A DNA stretch of 57,663 bases from Candidatus Abawacabacteria bacterium (GTDB taxonomy: Bacteria; Patescibacteriota; Gracilibacteria; RBG-16-42-10). The stretch spans positions 1-57,663 of the forward strand of contig JACQZO010000013.1 of assembly GCA_016207805.1 (NCBI GenBank), given 5' to 3'. Numbering within the stretch: position 1 is the first letter of the stretch; every line of letters begins with the position of its first letter. The notes under the pieces are model-generated. The model was not told the DNA's origin. It saw only the letters and a program-made list of their open reading frames with translations, and ran no database searches. The position numbers and the translations under genes are program-made. Positions 17,687 through 25,640 of the stretch are shown one piece after another.

Positions 17687-17830
17687 ATGGCTGCTTCAGC
17701 TAAAAAGACAGGTGCTAAAGGTAAGTCCTCAGCAAAAAAATCAAAGGTTGCTAAAAAGCCAGCAAAAAAGGTAGCTAAGAAAAAGGCACCTGCTAAAAAA
17801 GCTAAGAAGGTTAAGGCGAAAAAAAGATAA
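17687..17830 (+). CDS. Lys/Ala-rich histone H1-like small protein
   Basis: A 47-residue basic protein, MAASAKKTGAKGKSS at the start, then a run of AKK, PAKK and KKVAKK units ending in KKR. Twenty-four of the 47 residues are Lys, nearly all the rest Ala, Val, Ser, Gly and Pro. This is the composition of chlamydial Hc1/Hc2 tails, H1-like tails and bacterial nucleoid-compacting proteins, so DNA binding and compaction is the likely role. A strong promoter precedes it and a strong terminator follows, arguing that it is a real, highly expressed gene. Lysines in AKK contexts are plausible substrates of the neighbouring SET enzyme. Confidence 0.8.
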   Translation: MAASAKKTGAKGKSSAKKSKVAKKPAKKVAKKKAPAKKAKKVKAKKR

Positions 17831-17860
17831 GCGTGAATGGATCAATAGATTCTTCATTGA

Positions 17861-17892
17861 AAAAGCAGAGAAATTCTTCTCTGCTTTTTTTT
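17861..17892 (+). terminator. Rho-independent terminator of the histone-like gene
   Basis: AAGCAGAGAA, four-base loop, TTCTCTGCTT, then a run of T. The perfect stem of 10 or more base pairs followed by a U-tract lies 30 bases after the stop codon of the Lys-rich protein. Confidence 0.88.
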
Positions 17893-18120
17893 GTCTGAAA
17901 AGGAATCTTTTTCCCAACGTCTTTTTATATGGAAAAACCAATACTTTTGTGTGGTAAAATATGGAGCACTGTGAGGCGAAAAGTAATCACTCATGCAGAG
18001 GTATATAGGCCATTCTATATTGTAGTTAGACTCATGAGAAAAAGTGGATAATGAAACTTACACATTTTTAGCTGCCTTCAACTTTTGTGTTAACATCGAA
18101 GCTGAATAACTGTGTTAATT

Positions 18121-19194
18121 ATGAAGAAGCTAATATCTCTCATAGGCATAATAATTTCGTTTTTTTGGGTGACTCCAAATAGTTTTGCCATTTTTTCAGA
18201 TATCTCTGCAACGGACCCTGATATTGAAGCCTATAATTTTGTTCAAGTAGAAAATATTATGACGGGTAGTGAGGATGGTAACTTTCATCCGGAGCTTACC
18301 CTTACTCGATGTGAGTTAATAAAAATTGCTCTGATAGCCTCAGAGGTTTCAGTTGGTTCTCAGGTGAGCAGTGCTTTTCCTGATATCCCAGCTAGTCATT
18401 GGTGTAATCCCTATGCCAAAGTAGCTCGTGATCAAGGAGTCATTAATGGATATGGTGATGGGACATTCCAACCTAATCGCAAGGTAACTCAAATCGAAGC
18501 TCTAAAGATTTTGATCAATAGTGCTATGGTTACATTACCGAATGTCACTAGCCCAAAATATGCTGATGTCAGAATAACTGATTGGTGGGCTCCCTATATT
18601 CACTACGCTCAAGATACTTTATATAGTGATAATCCTATTTATCTGCGCGAGGCAAATACTTATGGTGTGAACTCAGAAATGCTAAGAGCGGAAACTGCTT
18701 ATCTGGTATGGAAATTATTTAGTTCCCCACAAAGTCCCATGGTAAGTTATCCCCAAATTATTGGTGATACAGATTGTAACAATCAAAGTAGGCTGGCTTT
18801 GGATTTATTGAGGACATTATCACCCTCACACTTTAGTTTTGTGAGAAGATATATAGGAATTATTGAATGTGTTCCAACTGGATCTGGTATGTATGTAGAA
18901 GAAAGTCCGCCGAGATATCAGGCTGGTCAGGCGACTAGAGATGCTGGGACCATTTGGTATGCAAGTACCATGGTCCATGATGCTTGCCATTCACAACAGT
19001 ATCAATCTTATTTACAGGCTCATCCGTCATCTACAGTTCCCCGAGAAGTGCACTTTGGCAGAGAGCCAGAAATTGAATGCAACACCATTCAAATAGCTGC
19101 TCTACGAAATCTAAGAGCAAGTACAGAAACGATAAATTACGTACAAAATAATATTGATTCCGAATATTGGAATAACTCAGAGAGAAATTGGTAG
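18121..19194 (+). CDS. SLH-domain surface protein with putative metalloprotease-like C-terminal region
   Basis: Exported protein of 357 residues from the ATG at 18121; a GTG three codons upstream is less likely. A signal peptide of about 23 residues ends near FAIFSD. S-layer homology repeats follow at about 25-75 and 85-135, with a weaker one to about 190 (FSDIS, DGNFHPELTLTR, GYGDGTFQPNRKVTQIEALK, YADVR). They anchor proteins to cell-wall polymers. The C-terminal part has VHDACHSQQY near 287, a His-x3-His arrangement like a zinc-protease motif with Asp in place of the usual Glu, and a downstream Glu cluster (REPEIEC). Catalysis is uncertain because of the substitution. Confidence 0.75.
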   Translation: MKKLISLIGIIISFFWVTPNSFAIFSDISATDPDIEAYNFVQVENIMTGSEDGNFHPELTLTRCELIKIALIASEVSVGSQVSSAFPDIPASHWCNPYAKVARDQGVINGYGDGTFQPNRKVTQIEALKILINSAMVTLPNVTSPKYADVRITDWWAPYIHYAQDTLYSDNPIYLREANTYGVNSEMLRAETAYLVWKLFSSPQSPMVSYPQIIGDTDCNNQSRLALDLLRTLSPSHFSFVRRYIGIIECVPTGSGMYVEESPPRYQAGQATRDAGTIWYASTMVHDACHSQQYQSYLQAHPSSTVPREVHFGREPEIECNTIQIAALRNLRASTETINYVQNNIDSEYWNNSERNW

Positions 19195-19313
19195 CGTTAG
19201 ATAGCTTGATCGTATTGGCTTTCGAAAGGTATTTGAAATGCTAAGAAATGAATTGTTTTACTGGTATTTGGTTCTACCCATTGCTACCATAGCAATGATT
19301 TGTATAAGTATTT

Positions 19314-20612
19314 ATGAACTATTTCCCTTTAGTAAGATGGAGTGTATTGACTGGTATAATTTTGGTGATGACTGCCTGTGGCCAAAGTACGACAGTAGAT
19401 CCTATAGCTTCGCCAATAGCATATAATTCCTCCACGTCATCTCGAGCTGTTCTGAGTACGCCGTCGAGTTTAATATTGCCAGCAGGGAGTGATAATGCAC
19501 TATCTCAAACTGCAGCGAGCACACCAATTGTCCCTACTATCGTCACAGGTGCAAGCAGTATTGTTGTGAATAATGCTACTCAATATCCAACTAATACTCC
19601 CATACCGAATGTGGTGGGCGGTCTTAAACAGTTCAATCAACAAGGTTTGCCATTTTCCTTTTCTTATCCCCAAGATTGGGAAGTGGAGCAGGAAAGTAGT
19701 AATCGCGTAAATTTTCGTAGTCCAGAAAGTGCCAAAATTTGTCGTAATACTGATCCCAATGTAGATAGAGTCAATTACGATTGTGTTCCAGATATGAGTA
19801 TTCGTACTTATACAAGTGAAAAGGATTATTTAAAGCCGTATTATGTTGAGAGCATAGGGATTACTACATTAAAAGATTTTCTGAGTAAATATCCCAATAT
19901 CCGTGTTGTTAGTACCAGTAAACTGGACGGTTTCTTGATAGCCGATATAGCTGTACACAACTCAGAATCTGATACTTTTGTTCGTGTCATTCACAAGGGC
20001 AATATGGTATACGAAATTAGGTTTGCCCGTGATGGTATTTCTCATGGCAATCGTCTTCATGAATTGAATGAGCAACAGTCTACTATTTTAAATTCAATAC
20101 ATTTTGCCTCCAGTCTCGTAAATAATACTAATATGCAGTTCTATTCTGTGAGCTCAGCACCATTTTCCTTTCAATATCCAAAAGGATGGCAAGTAGAAGA
20201 AAGTGACAATGCGGTATTTTTATCTAATGAGCAAACTTTAACTTTTAGAAAACAACCAATACCAATGCAGCGCACAGAAGGTGACAGTATTGTACGACAG
20301 CCTAATATGAGCATATATTATCTTCCTGATATGGCAGCTCAAATTGGTCCACATTTCAATCATCCTGGCATCAAAAATCTGTCAGAATTGTTAGCCGCAG
20401 AAAAGGAGTTTATCCAAATATTGGGTATTGCAAAAGTTGATGGCAAAACAGCGATCAAGGTATCAGAGGCTGGAGACATGCCTCCTCATCAAGTTTGGTA
20501 TATAGAAAGTGGGAAGGGATTATACGTACTGACATTCAGACAAATGCAAGGCGATGAGCCACTGACATTCGATGAGCAAAAGATTGTCGATTCATTGAAG
20601 CTCTTGAAATGA
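19314..20612 (+). CDS. Lipoprotein with two PsbP-like domains
   Basis: 432 residues. A signal peptide with lipobox LVMTAC (Cys22) is followed by a Ser/Thr/Pro-rich linker to about residue 105. Two copies of a PsbP-like domain come next, each beginning with a motif of the form PFSFxYPxxWxVE: GLPFSFSYPQDW near 113 and SAPFSFQYPKGW near 286. Such domains are widespread in bacterial surface lipoproteins and are ligand or protein binders of unknown role. It lies downstream of the SLH protein, and both are envelope proteins. A short frame at 19238-19426 overlapping its start is a shadow. Confidence 0.72.
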   Translation: MNYFPLVRWSVLTGIILVMTACGQSTTVDPIASPIAYNSSTSSRAVLSTPSSLILPAGSDNALSQTAASTPIVPTIVTGASSIVVNNATQYPTNTPIPNVVGGLKQFNQQGLPFSFSYPQDWEVEQESSNRVNFRSPESAKICRNTDPNVDRVNYDCVPDMSIRTYTSEKDYLKPYYVESIGITTLKDFLSKYPNIRVVSTSKLDGFLIADIAVHNSESDTFVRVIHKGNMVYEIRFARDGISHGNRLHELNEQQSTILNSIHFASSLVNNTNMQFYSVSSAPFSFQYPKGWQVEESDNAVFLSNEQTLTFRKQPIPMQRTEGDSIVRQPNMSIYYLPDMAAQIGPHFNHPGIKNLSELLAAEKEFIQILGIAKVDGKTAIKVSEAGDMPPHQVWYIESGKGLYVLTFRQMQGDEPLTFDEQKIVDSLKLLK

Positions 20613-20640
20613 TTCAAAGTATTCTAGTGGTATCTTTGTC

Positions 20641-20845
20641 TTCCGTAAGCCATTGCTTTAAAATAGTAAAAAAGCCGATAGAGGTTATCACTCTTACATT
20701 TTACCTTTTACCGTAGGGAAACGAGTGTTTTTACATGGAAAAACGTGGCGACCATTATGGCGGAGGGAGAGCATTGTAAACGAAGTATGAGCCTTCTCAT
20801 TCTCTTCAATAGCTTATTAGACGGGAACAGGAGGTAGAACTATTT
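20641..20845 (+). repeat. Cassette-punctuating repeat, copy A
   Basis: About 200 bases lying 3' of the reverse-strand hydrolase gene. It shares with copies B and C a block beginning TAAGCC and ending in (A/G)GGAGGTAGAAC. On the plus strand, 20674-20790 reads as 38 codons ending in TGA with the conserved core FTVGKRVFLHGKTWRPLW. Differences from the other copies are concentrated in third codon positions. There is no start codon in frame. Confidence 0.8.
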
Positions 20846-20860
20846 TTTAGAATAATTGCT

Positions 20861-21454
20861 CTACAGTGTAGCCTTTAATGATTCTCTCCTGCACAGCTCT
20901 GGGAATACCTCTGTTCCCATATCTGTTAACGTATAATGTCCTTTTCCTACTAAATTAATAACTTCTCCTCCTAATATTTGATGAAACATAGTAAGCCCTT
21001 TCTTTCCATCTTCTGCTTCGTTGTCAGCTGTGAACATAATAATATTCGTCACTCTACTAGAAATGCTTTGATCAATGGGATGAGTATAAAAGGCTATTTC
21101 AAGGGGATCACTTTCTGGACGAATTTTCCATGGAGCAACAAGAATAAGCTTTTTAATAGATCTTTTTGTTTCTCCCAGCCAACGAACTAAAAAAGTACAA
21201 CCACAACTGTGGCCTATAAGGATTGTGTTTTCTGAAATAGATATTTGTTCAAAGACTTTTTTGAATTCATCATAATCAGGGCTCCAAGGGTTAGGCATCA
21301 ATGGCGTCTCTGTTGGAATGCCAAGAGCCGTGAGTTGCCGTTTAGTCCATGGAATCCAATGTTTATCGTAGGTTCTAGTTTCAGGATTCATAGCCTTTTC
21401 TTTATCAGAAGGACAGCCATGAATAATAATGCAATTATAGGAATTTACTTGCAT
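20861..21454 (-). CDS. Alpha/beta hydrolase, RBBP9/YdeN-like
   Basis: Small serine hydrolase of 197 residues, the usual size for this family. Strand 1 is NCIIIHG, the nucleophile elbow is IGHSCG near residue 86 (catalytic Ser), the acid is probably Asp in FTADNE, and the base His is in GKGHYT near 171. The natural substrate is unknown. It follows the frameshifted dehydroquinate-synthase-like gene by nine bases on the reverse strand, so the two probably formed one cassette. Confidence 0.78.
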   Translation of the reverse strand: MQVNSYNCIIIHGCPSDKEKAMNPETRTYDKHWIPWTKRQLTALGIPTETPLMPNPWSPDYDEFKKVFEQISISENTILIGHSCGCTFLVRWLGETKRSIKKLILVAPWKIRPESDPLEIAFYTHPIDQSISSRVTNIIMFTADNEAEDGKKGLTMFHQILGGEVINLVGKGHYTLTDMGTEVFPELCRRESLKATL

Positions 21455-21463
21455 ACATTATCT

Positions 21464-22433
21464 TTAAGGAAATAGTTTTTCTTGTAACTTCTGAAAATAC
21501 ATGTATTGAGTGGGATCTGTTTTAAGATCAATCTCCATGCCTTTCCAGACAGCTTCTCCATGAGAAACAGTAAAGTGACTTTTCTCCTCAATCTTATCTG
21601 AAACATCATGTCCTGCTCGTAATATTTTATAGGAGCCTTCCCTGCTTTCTTCAGGATCAACCTCAAGACAAACTCTTTTTAAATCAGCACACCACAAGAT
21701 AGCTTTAAGTAAACTTTGTGGAATCTTTGGATTGAAACTATCTGAAAGAAGATAATTCAGTAATGATGTTGATTGATAAATAGCATGCTTCACAATCTCT
21801 GCTAACCCCCAAGATGATTGATCATGGCGCAGTGTTTCTAAGAAGCGCATATCAACAATAACTTCATTTGGCTCATAAAAACTTTTATAAGCATGCTTTT
21901 CAAACTTACTTACTTCAACTCTGTTTGCTCGGACCTTACCGCCTAGACTACTGTCCGACATAGAGATGGGGGTGGTGGGAACATAAATGAGATCTGTATT
22001 CAATTTTTCTGCTAAGTAACCTACTACATTCAGTAGTAATGCCACCGCCAATGCCTATAATACGGGGCTTCTTTTGGATCTTTGCCAAAAGGCTATTCAG
22101 AAAATGAATTTCTTTAGTTTTTGTTTCATCAGCTGCGAGCGGAATGATATTTTGTGGAGAAGATAATACGCTTTGAAGCCAAGGAATAGCTAGGAGATAT
22201 TCATCAATGATAATAAGATCGTTTACTGTAAAGTCAGTGGCTTGTATAGAACGACAGCAAAGAAGATATGATTGGCAAGATTTAAATCTAATGTGGTCTC
22301 TAGGAATAGGATAGTGAATTGAGAAATTCTCAGGGCAACCTGCTGTGATACCTTCCCAAAAGGTATCTACAGATTTTGATTGTTCACGAATTTTTTGTAG
22401 TTGACCATTTTTCATACTGATGCTTATCAACAC
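21464..22433 (-). pseudogene. 3-dehydroquinate synthase-like gene split by a frameshift
   Basis: Two overlapping reverse frames together cover one sugar-phosphate cyclase of about 320 residues. The upstream frame gives the N-terminal NAD domain ending GIGGGITT. The downstream frame gives VGYLAEKLNTD, VPTTPISMSDSSLGGK, WGLAEIVKH and the metal-binding HGEAVWKGM. The join is near 22031, where one extra base (or two missing) shifts the frame. The family motif GGGxxxD reads Asn in place of Asp, and one metal-binding GHTFGHxxE block is altered to GHDVSDKIE. No other shikimate gene is present, so it may be a specialised cyclase. The frameshift could be decay or an assembly error. Confidence 0.75.
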
Positions 22434-22498
22434 AACTATAGTAAATAGTTTCTGATAAAAGAATAGTGGGCAGCACTAAGATGCCGATTCTTTATTAT

Positions 22499-22695
22499 TC
22501 CTAAGCCATACTCAAAAATGGTGAAGAAGCCGGTAGTGGTTACACTTCGTTTGTTTTACCTTTTACTGTAGCTAAACGAGTGTTTTTACATGGGAAAACG
22601 TGGAGACCTTTGTGGAGGAGGGAGAGTGTGGTGAAAGAAGTGTGAGCCTTCTTCAATAATGTAATTGTGTATTAGATAAAAGCAGGAGGTAGAAC
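22499..22695 (+). repeat. Cassette-punctuating repeat, copy B
   Basis: Best-preserved copy, 3' of the 22708-24225 gene. The plus-strand frame 22505-22645 (46 codons plus TGA) runs from just after an in-frame TAA through LKNGEEAGSGYTSF and the core FTVAKRVFLHGKTW to SVVKEV. No ATG, GTG or TTG precedes the conserved part, so it reads as the 3' end of a gene rather than a complete one. GAAGAAG near its start and CTTCTTC near 22650 can pair. Confidence 0.82.
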
Positions 22696-22707
22696 TTAGT
22701 TGATTTC

Positions 22708-24225
22708 CTAGAATAGTTGAGGTTGTATATATCCTTTAACTATTCTTTCTCTCAATTCTGCTGGAAGACCTTGTAATTGTGGATGATTCGGCACATATAC
22801 TTCAAACGCTATTCGCAATCCCATTTCAACACCAACGCGGTTTGCATCTTCAATAGCATTTCTTAAGTGCGGCTGCGCAAGCATGCTTCTGGTTTTAGCA
22901 AGATTACGAACAGGTGATAGCAAGTCAGTGCTATCAATGAAATCATGCAAGACATTTTTTCTAGCGCATAGCATATCTGTTTCAGCTATTTTATTACCAG
23001 GCAGATTTTCTGTAGGTTTTTTGCCAAATCTTAGATGTATTTGCTGTGTAGTTAGTTTTAACTTTCCACGAGGCACTTTGGGATCTAGAGTTTTGTGGCA
23101 ACCAAAGGGACTAAATGCCATCGCATTAAACCCTCCAGTCTGCCATAACTCTCTTGAATGAGAAAAGTTGGTATTATCGAGAACACTCATGTCGTCAGCT
23201 GGTTCTAGAATGGTAGTATGTTCAGTTATACATGTTTCATGACTATTTAAACCTGCATCTTTTGCGAAAGCTCCTAAACGGTAGCGAGTCATTTCCAGCA
23301 TCACATTCATTAAAGTAAGGTGAGCTTGTTCCACCGCAGCTAGCATGAATGGCAGAGGAACTCGGCCATCTTGCACAAGCCTTGGAAGAATCATGTGTGA
23401 TAATGCTATACTCTGTGGTCGTAATGCCATGAAGAAAACGTTGGCATGTGGTGAAAAACCAAGTGATTGGGTAATCACTACTTGTTCTGCTCCTGTTCTC
23501 TTTGCCGCCTCAAAGACATCGTCCATTTCACCAAAAGCCATGCTAGATATAGTGTTCTTTAACGTAAATGAGAGTTTCCGTCCTTTCCAGGGCGCTAAAC
23601 AATCTGCAATAAGCTCTGGGTCAGGCATCATCGCCAAGTAAGGAACATTTGGCACTTCTCTCTTTGCTTCGTGAGTTGTTACAGGTAATAGATCGTGACA
23701 GACAAGTTGTGCGCCTTTGGTTCTTGCTAGTTCATCTAATAATTTGATGCGATTCCAATCAGTGCCTGCTCCTGTTTCAAATACCACACCGTCATCAGGA
23801 ACGAGCATGTCACTAATAGAACTCACATGAGCATTCTCATGAACCGCCATCCCTTTAGCTCTATCAGAGAGGGGGGCATATACTTCAGCCGAAGAAAGCA
23901 TTTGTGCGAAGCTTGTATCATTAGTTCTGGCTTGATACAGAACACTACCAGCAGAATTAAGAACGTAGAAGTTATCTTTAGGACCTACACGCTTTCGTCC
24001 TTGAGCATATAAAGCACTACCAACAGTATCTATGCAATTCGCAATACTCTCTCTTGTCACAGCAGTCGCAGCGAGAGCCTTTGCCCAAGTTTGTTTATAG
24101 ATTCTTTCCGCATCAGGTCCAACATGGGTAGGTAAAGAGGCTGCAGCTGGTATCCCAACACCCGATTCAACTGTTATCGGTTTTCCCCAATGTGTTTTTA
24201 ATTTCTCAAAGCGTGATGCGGCCAT
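22708..24225 (-). CDS. Large protein with a SAM-methyltransferase-like middle domain
   Basis: 505 residues, soluble. The centre looks like a Rossmann methyltransferase: VVFETGAGTDWNRIKLL near 151 as motif I, LVCHDLLPV about 30 residues on as the second strand, then KLSFTLKNTISS and QVVITQSLGFS strands. It is preceded by about 145 helical residues and followed by about 230 residues with no recognised domain. A distinctive His/Cys-containing FGCHKT lies near 372. It lies between repeat copies B and C and is the only gene in that unit. The substrate is unknown and methyltransferase assignment is moderate. Confidence 0.55.
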   Translation of the reverse strand: MAASRFEKLKTHWGKPITVESGVGIPAAASLPTHVGPDAERIYKQTWAKALAATAVTRESIANCIDTVGSALYAQGRKRVGPKDNFYVLNSAGSVLYQARTNDTSFAQMLSSAEVYAPLSDRAKGMAVHENAHVSSISDMLVPDDGVVFETGAGTDWNRIKLLDELARTKGAQLVCHDLLPVTTHEAKREVPNVPYLAMMPDPELIADCLAPWKGRKLSFTLKNTISSMAFGEMDDVFEAAKRTGAEQVVITQSLGFSPHANVFFMALRPQSIALSHMILPRLVQDGRVPLPFMLAAVEQAHLTLMNVMLEMTRYRLGAFAKDAGLNSHETCITEHTTILEPADDMSVLDNTNFSHSRELWQTGGFNAMAFSPFGCHKTLDPKVPRGKLKLTTQQIHLRFGKKPTENLPGNKIAETDMLCARKNVLHDFIDSTDLLSPVRNLAKTRSMLAQPHLRNAIEDANRVGVEMGLRIAFEVYVPNHPQLQGLPAELRERIVKGYIQPQLF

Positions 24226-24249
24226 TTCAAAGCAAATTTAAAAGAACAT

Positions 24250-24455
24250 AATAAGTCATTATTATGTATTGTCAAGGATGGTGAAGAAGCCGGTAGTGGT
24301 TACATTTCGTTTGTTTTATCTTTTACTGTAGGCAAACGGGTGTTTTTGCATGCGAAAACGTGGAGGCCGTTATGGCACAGGGAGAGTGTCGTTGAGGAAG
24401 TGTCAGCCTGTCTCCACTAGCAATTCTCTTATTAGAAGAAAGCGGGAGGTAGAAC
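24250..24455 (+). repeat. Cassette-punctuating repeat, copy C
   Basis: Third full copy, located 3' of the HIT gene and 5' of the 22708-24225 gene. Its plus-strand frame (24271-24420) matches copies A and B through FTVGKRVFLHAKTWRPLW. It has lost the conserved TGA and runs on to TAG. It ends in the GGGAGGTAGAAC box. Confidence 0.8.
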
Positions 24456-24461
24456 TACTTT

Positions 24462-24926
24462 CTATTTTATTGCTTCTATAGCTGACTGAAAGTCTTGAAT
24501 TAACTTTTGATATTCAGCATCAGAAAGTAATACTTCATTTTTGGTCTGAATGGGAGCATGAGGGTCGTCCTCAAATCTACGAGGGGAAACATGACAATGT
24601 AGGTGAGGACATAGATTACCAAAGATAGCGTAATTTATCTTTACTGGTTTGAAAATTTGATTTACTGCAGTGGCTGCTATCGTTACTTCTTTCCAAAACC
24701 CATTTAGTTCTTCAGTTGATAATTCAAATAATTCAGTTGCATGTTTTTTGAGCGCTACAAAAATCCAACCCTTACAAAATTGGTTACGAGGTAAGCGTAT
24801 AAAAGTATGCTCTAATTCTATAATTTTGAAACTGAAAGGATTTTCATCTAAGTGAATGTCAGCACACAAAGGGCATGCTTCGCCACTCTTCATTTTCGCC
24901 CACTTTTCTTTATCTTTCCACGACAT
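24462..24926 (-). CDS. HIT-family protein (third in the window)
   Basis: 154 residues. Zinc-type cysteines CPLC lie near residue 18, and the histidine triad region CPHLHCHV is near 121. Like the two HIT proteins of the nucleotide cluster it has the Cys pair plus triad, but it lacks their VPVxFPIG end and is not a close paralogue. It starts 11 bases after the Nudix gene on the same strand, so the pair probably forms a nucleotide-hydrolysing cassette (both families cleave nucleotide phosphates). It is flanked by repeat C on one side and remnant D beyond the Nudix gene. Confidence 0.8.
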   Translation of the reverse strand: MSWKDKEKWAKMKSGEACPLCADIHLDENPFSFKIIELEHTFIRLPRNQFCKGWIFVALKKHATELFELSTEELNGFWKEVTIAATAVNQIFKPVKINYAIFGNLCPHLHCHVSPRRFEDDPHAPIQTKNEVLLSDAEYQKLIQDFQSAIEAIK

Positions 24927-24936
24927 AATTATGAGA

Positions 24937-25467
24937 TTATTTTTTTGATGCTTGATAAAGGCTCCAGCAAGCTAGGGTGTGAATATTGATAATCTCACTT
25001 CTTGCTATCATGTTTTGAATCTCTTCCTCCGATAGCCAAACGTGTTCAATATCTTCTTCGGCATCAGCCTTAAGCTTTTCTTCAATAATATCGCTAGCAA
25101 GGAATAGATAGCATCTTTTAGCAGACTTGCGATTATCAAAAAGGTAGTTACCTAGAAGTTGAAGCTTATTTGCTTTAAAGCCAGCCTCTTCCATGAGTTC
25201 TCGGTTTGCTCCTTGTTCTGGTGTTTCATTCGGAGCTACTCCACCACCAGGTAACTGGAAGAGTATTTCATTAATGGGGTAAGAATATTCCTTTTGAAAA
25301 AGAATCTTTCCGTCAGCTCTTTTGTAAATAATTGTCACTACTGCACTACCATCATCTTTGTAGCGCAAATATTTCGTTTGATGACCATTGGGAAGTAGTA
25401 CATCATCTTCAATCAAGGTGAGCCGAGGATGACTAAATATCTCTTTAGATGTTAATTGTTTCCACAT
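24937..25467 (-). CDS. Nudix hydrolase
   Basis: 176 residues, of the ADP-ribose or GDP-mannose pyrophosphatase type by length and layout. The Nudix box GGGVAPNETPEQGANREL, ending in MEEAGF, is complete (about 73-96), with the Arg-Glu and Glu-Glu metal ligands. An RYKDDGSAVV strand precedes it. The preceding lead KQLTSKEIFSHPRLTLIEDDV is typical of ADP-sugar pyrophosphatases. It cleaves nucleoside diphosphates linked to another moiety. Same orientation and close spacing suggest co-expression with the HIT gene. Confidence 0.87.
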   Translation of the reverse strand: MWKQLTSKEIFSHPRLTLIEDDVLLPNGHQTKYLRYKDDGSAVVTIIYKRADGKILFQKEYSYPINEILFQLPGGGVAPNETPEQGANRELMEEAGFKANKLQLLGNYLFDNRKSAKRCYLFLASDIIEEKLKADAEEDIEHVWLSEEEIQNMIARSEIINIHTLACWSLYQASKK

Positions 25468-25535
25468 ACAAGGTCTTAAAGCTAAACAGATTTTAGTCTT
25501 ATTACTTTAAACCACCAAATACAGGCTTTCTTGTA

Positions 25536-25580
25536 TTCCTTAAGCCACATTCAAGGATGGTGGAGAAGCCTGACTATAAG
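25536..25580 (+). repeat. Cassette-punctuating repeat, remnant D
   Basis: Only the first part of the repeat is preserved (CCTTAAGCCA, then TTCAAGGATGGTGGAGAAGC), after which an in-frame TGA appears and similarity is lost. Like the other copies it lies 3' of a reverse-strand gene, here the Mrr-like nuclease. Confidence 0.6.
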
Positions 25581-25640
25581 AATTAGCTTGTTACAAGAGG
25601 ACAAGAGATAAAATTATATTACAGGGCCTCTTAATATTCT

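Noticed and set aside
19238..19426. Short frame upstream of the lipoprotein
   Set aside because: Overlaps the lipoprotein gene out of frame; composition and lack of start context fit a shadow.
20829..20840. AGGAGG in the repeat end as a ribosome binding site
   Set aside because: In none of the three copies is it followed by a plus-strand start codon and open frame at suitable distance; it is part of the repeat.
21464..22433. Programmed frameshift in the cyclase-like gene
   Set aside because: No slippery heptamer with a downstream stimulatory hairpin is evident; a simple indel is more likely.
20641..24455. Intergenic repeats as integron attC sites
   Set aside because: No GTTRRRY/RYYYAAC core pairs or typical R''-L''/L'-R' palindrome are visible, no integron integrase is in the window, and the coding-like third-position bias is not a property of attC sites.
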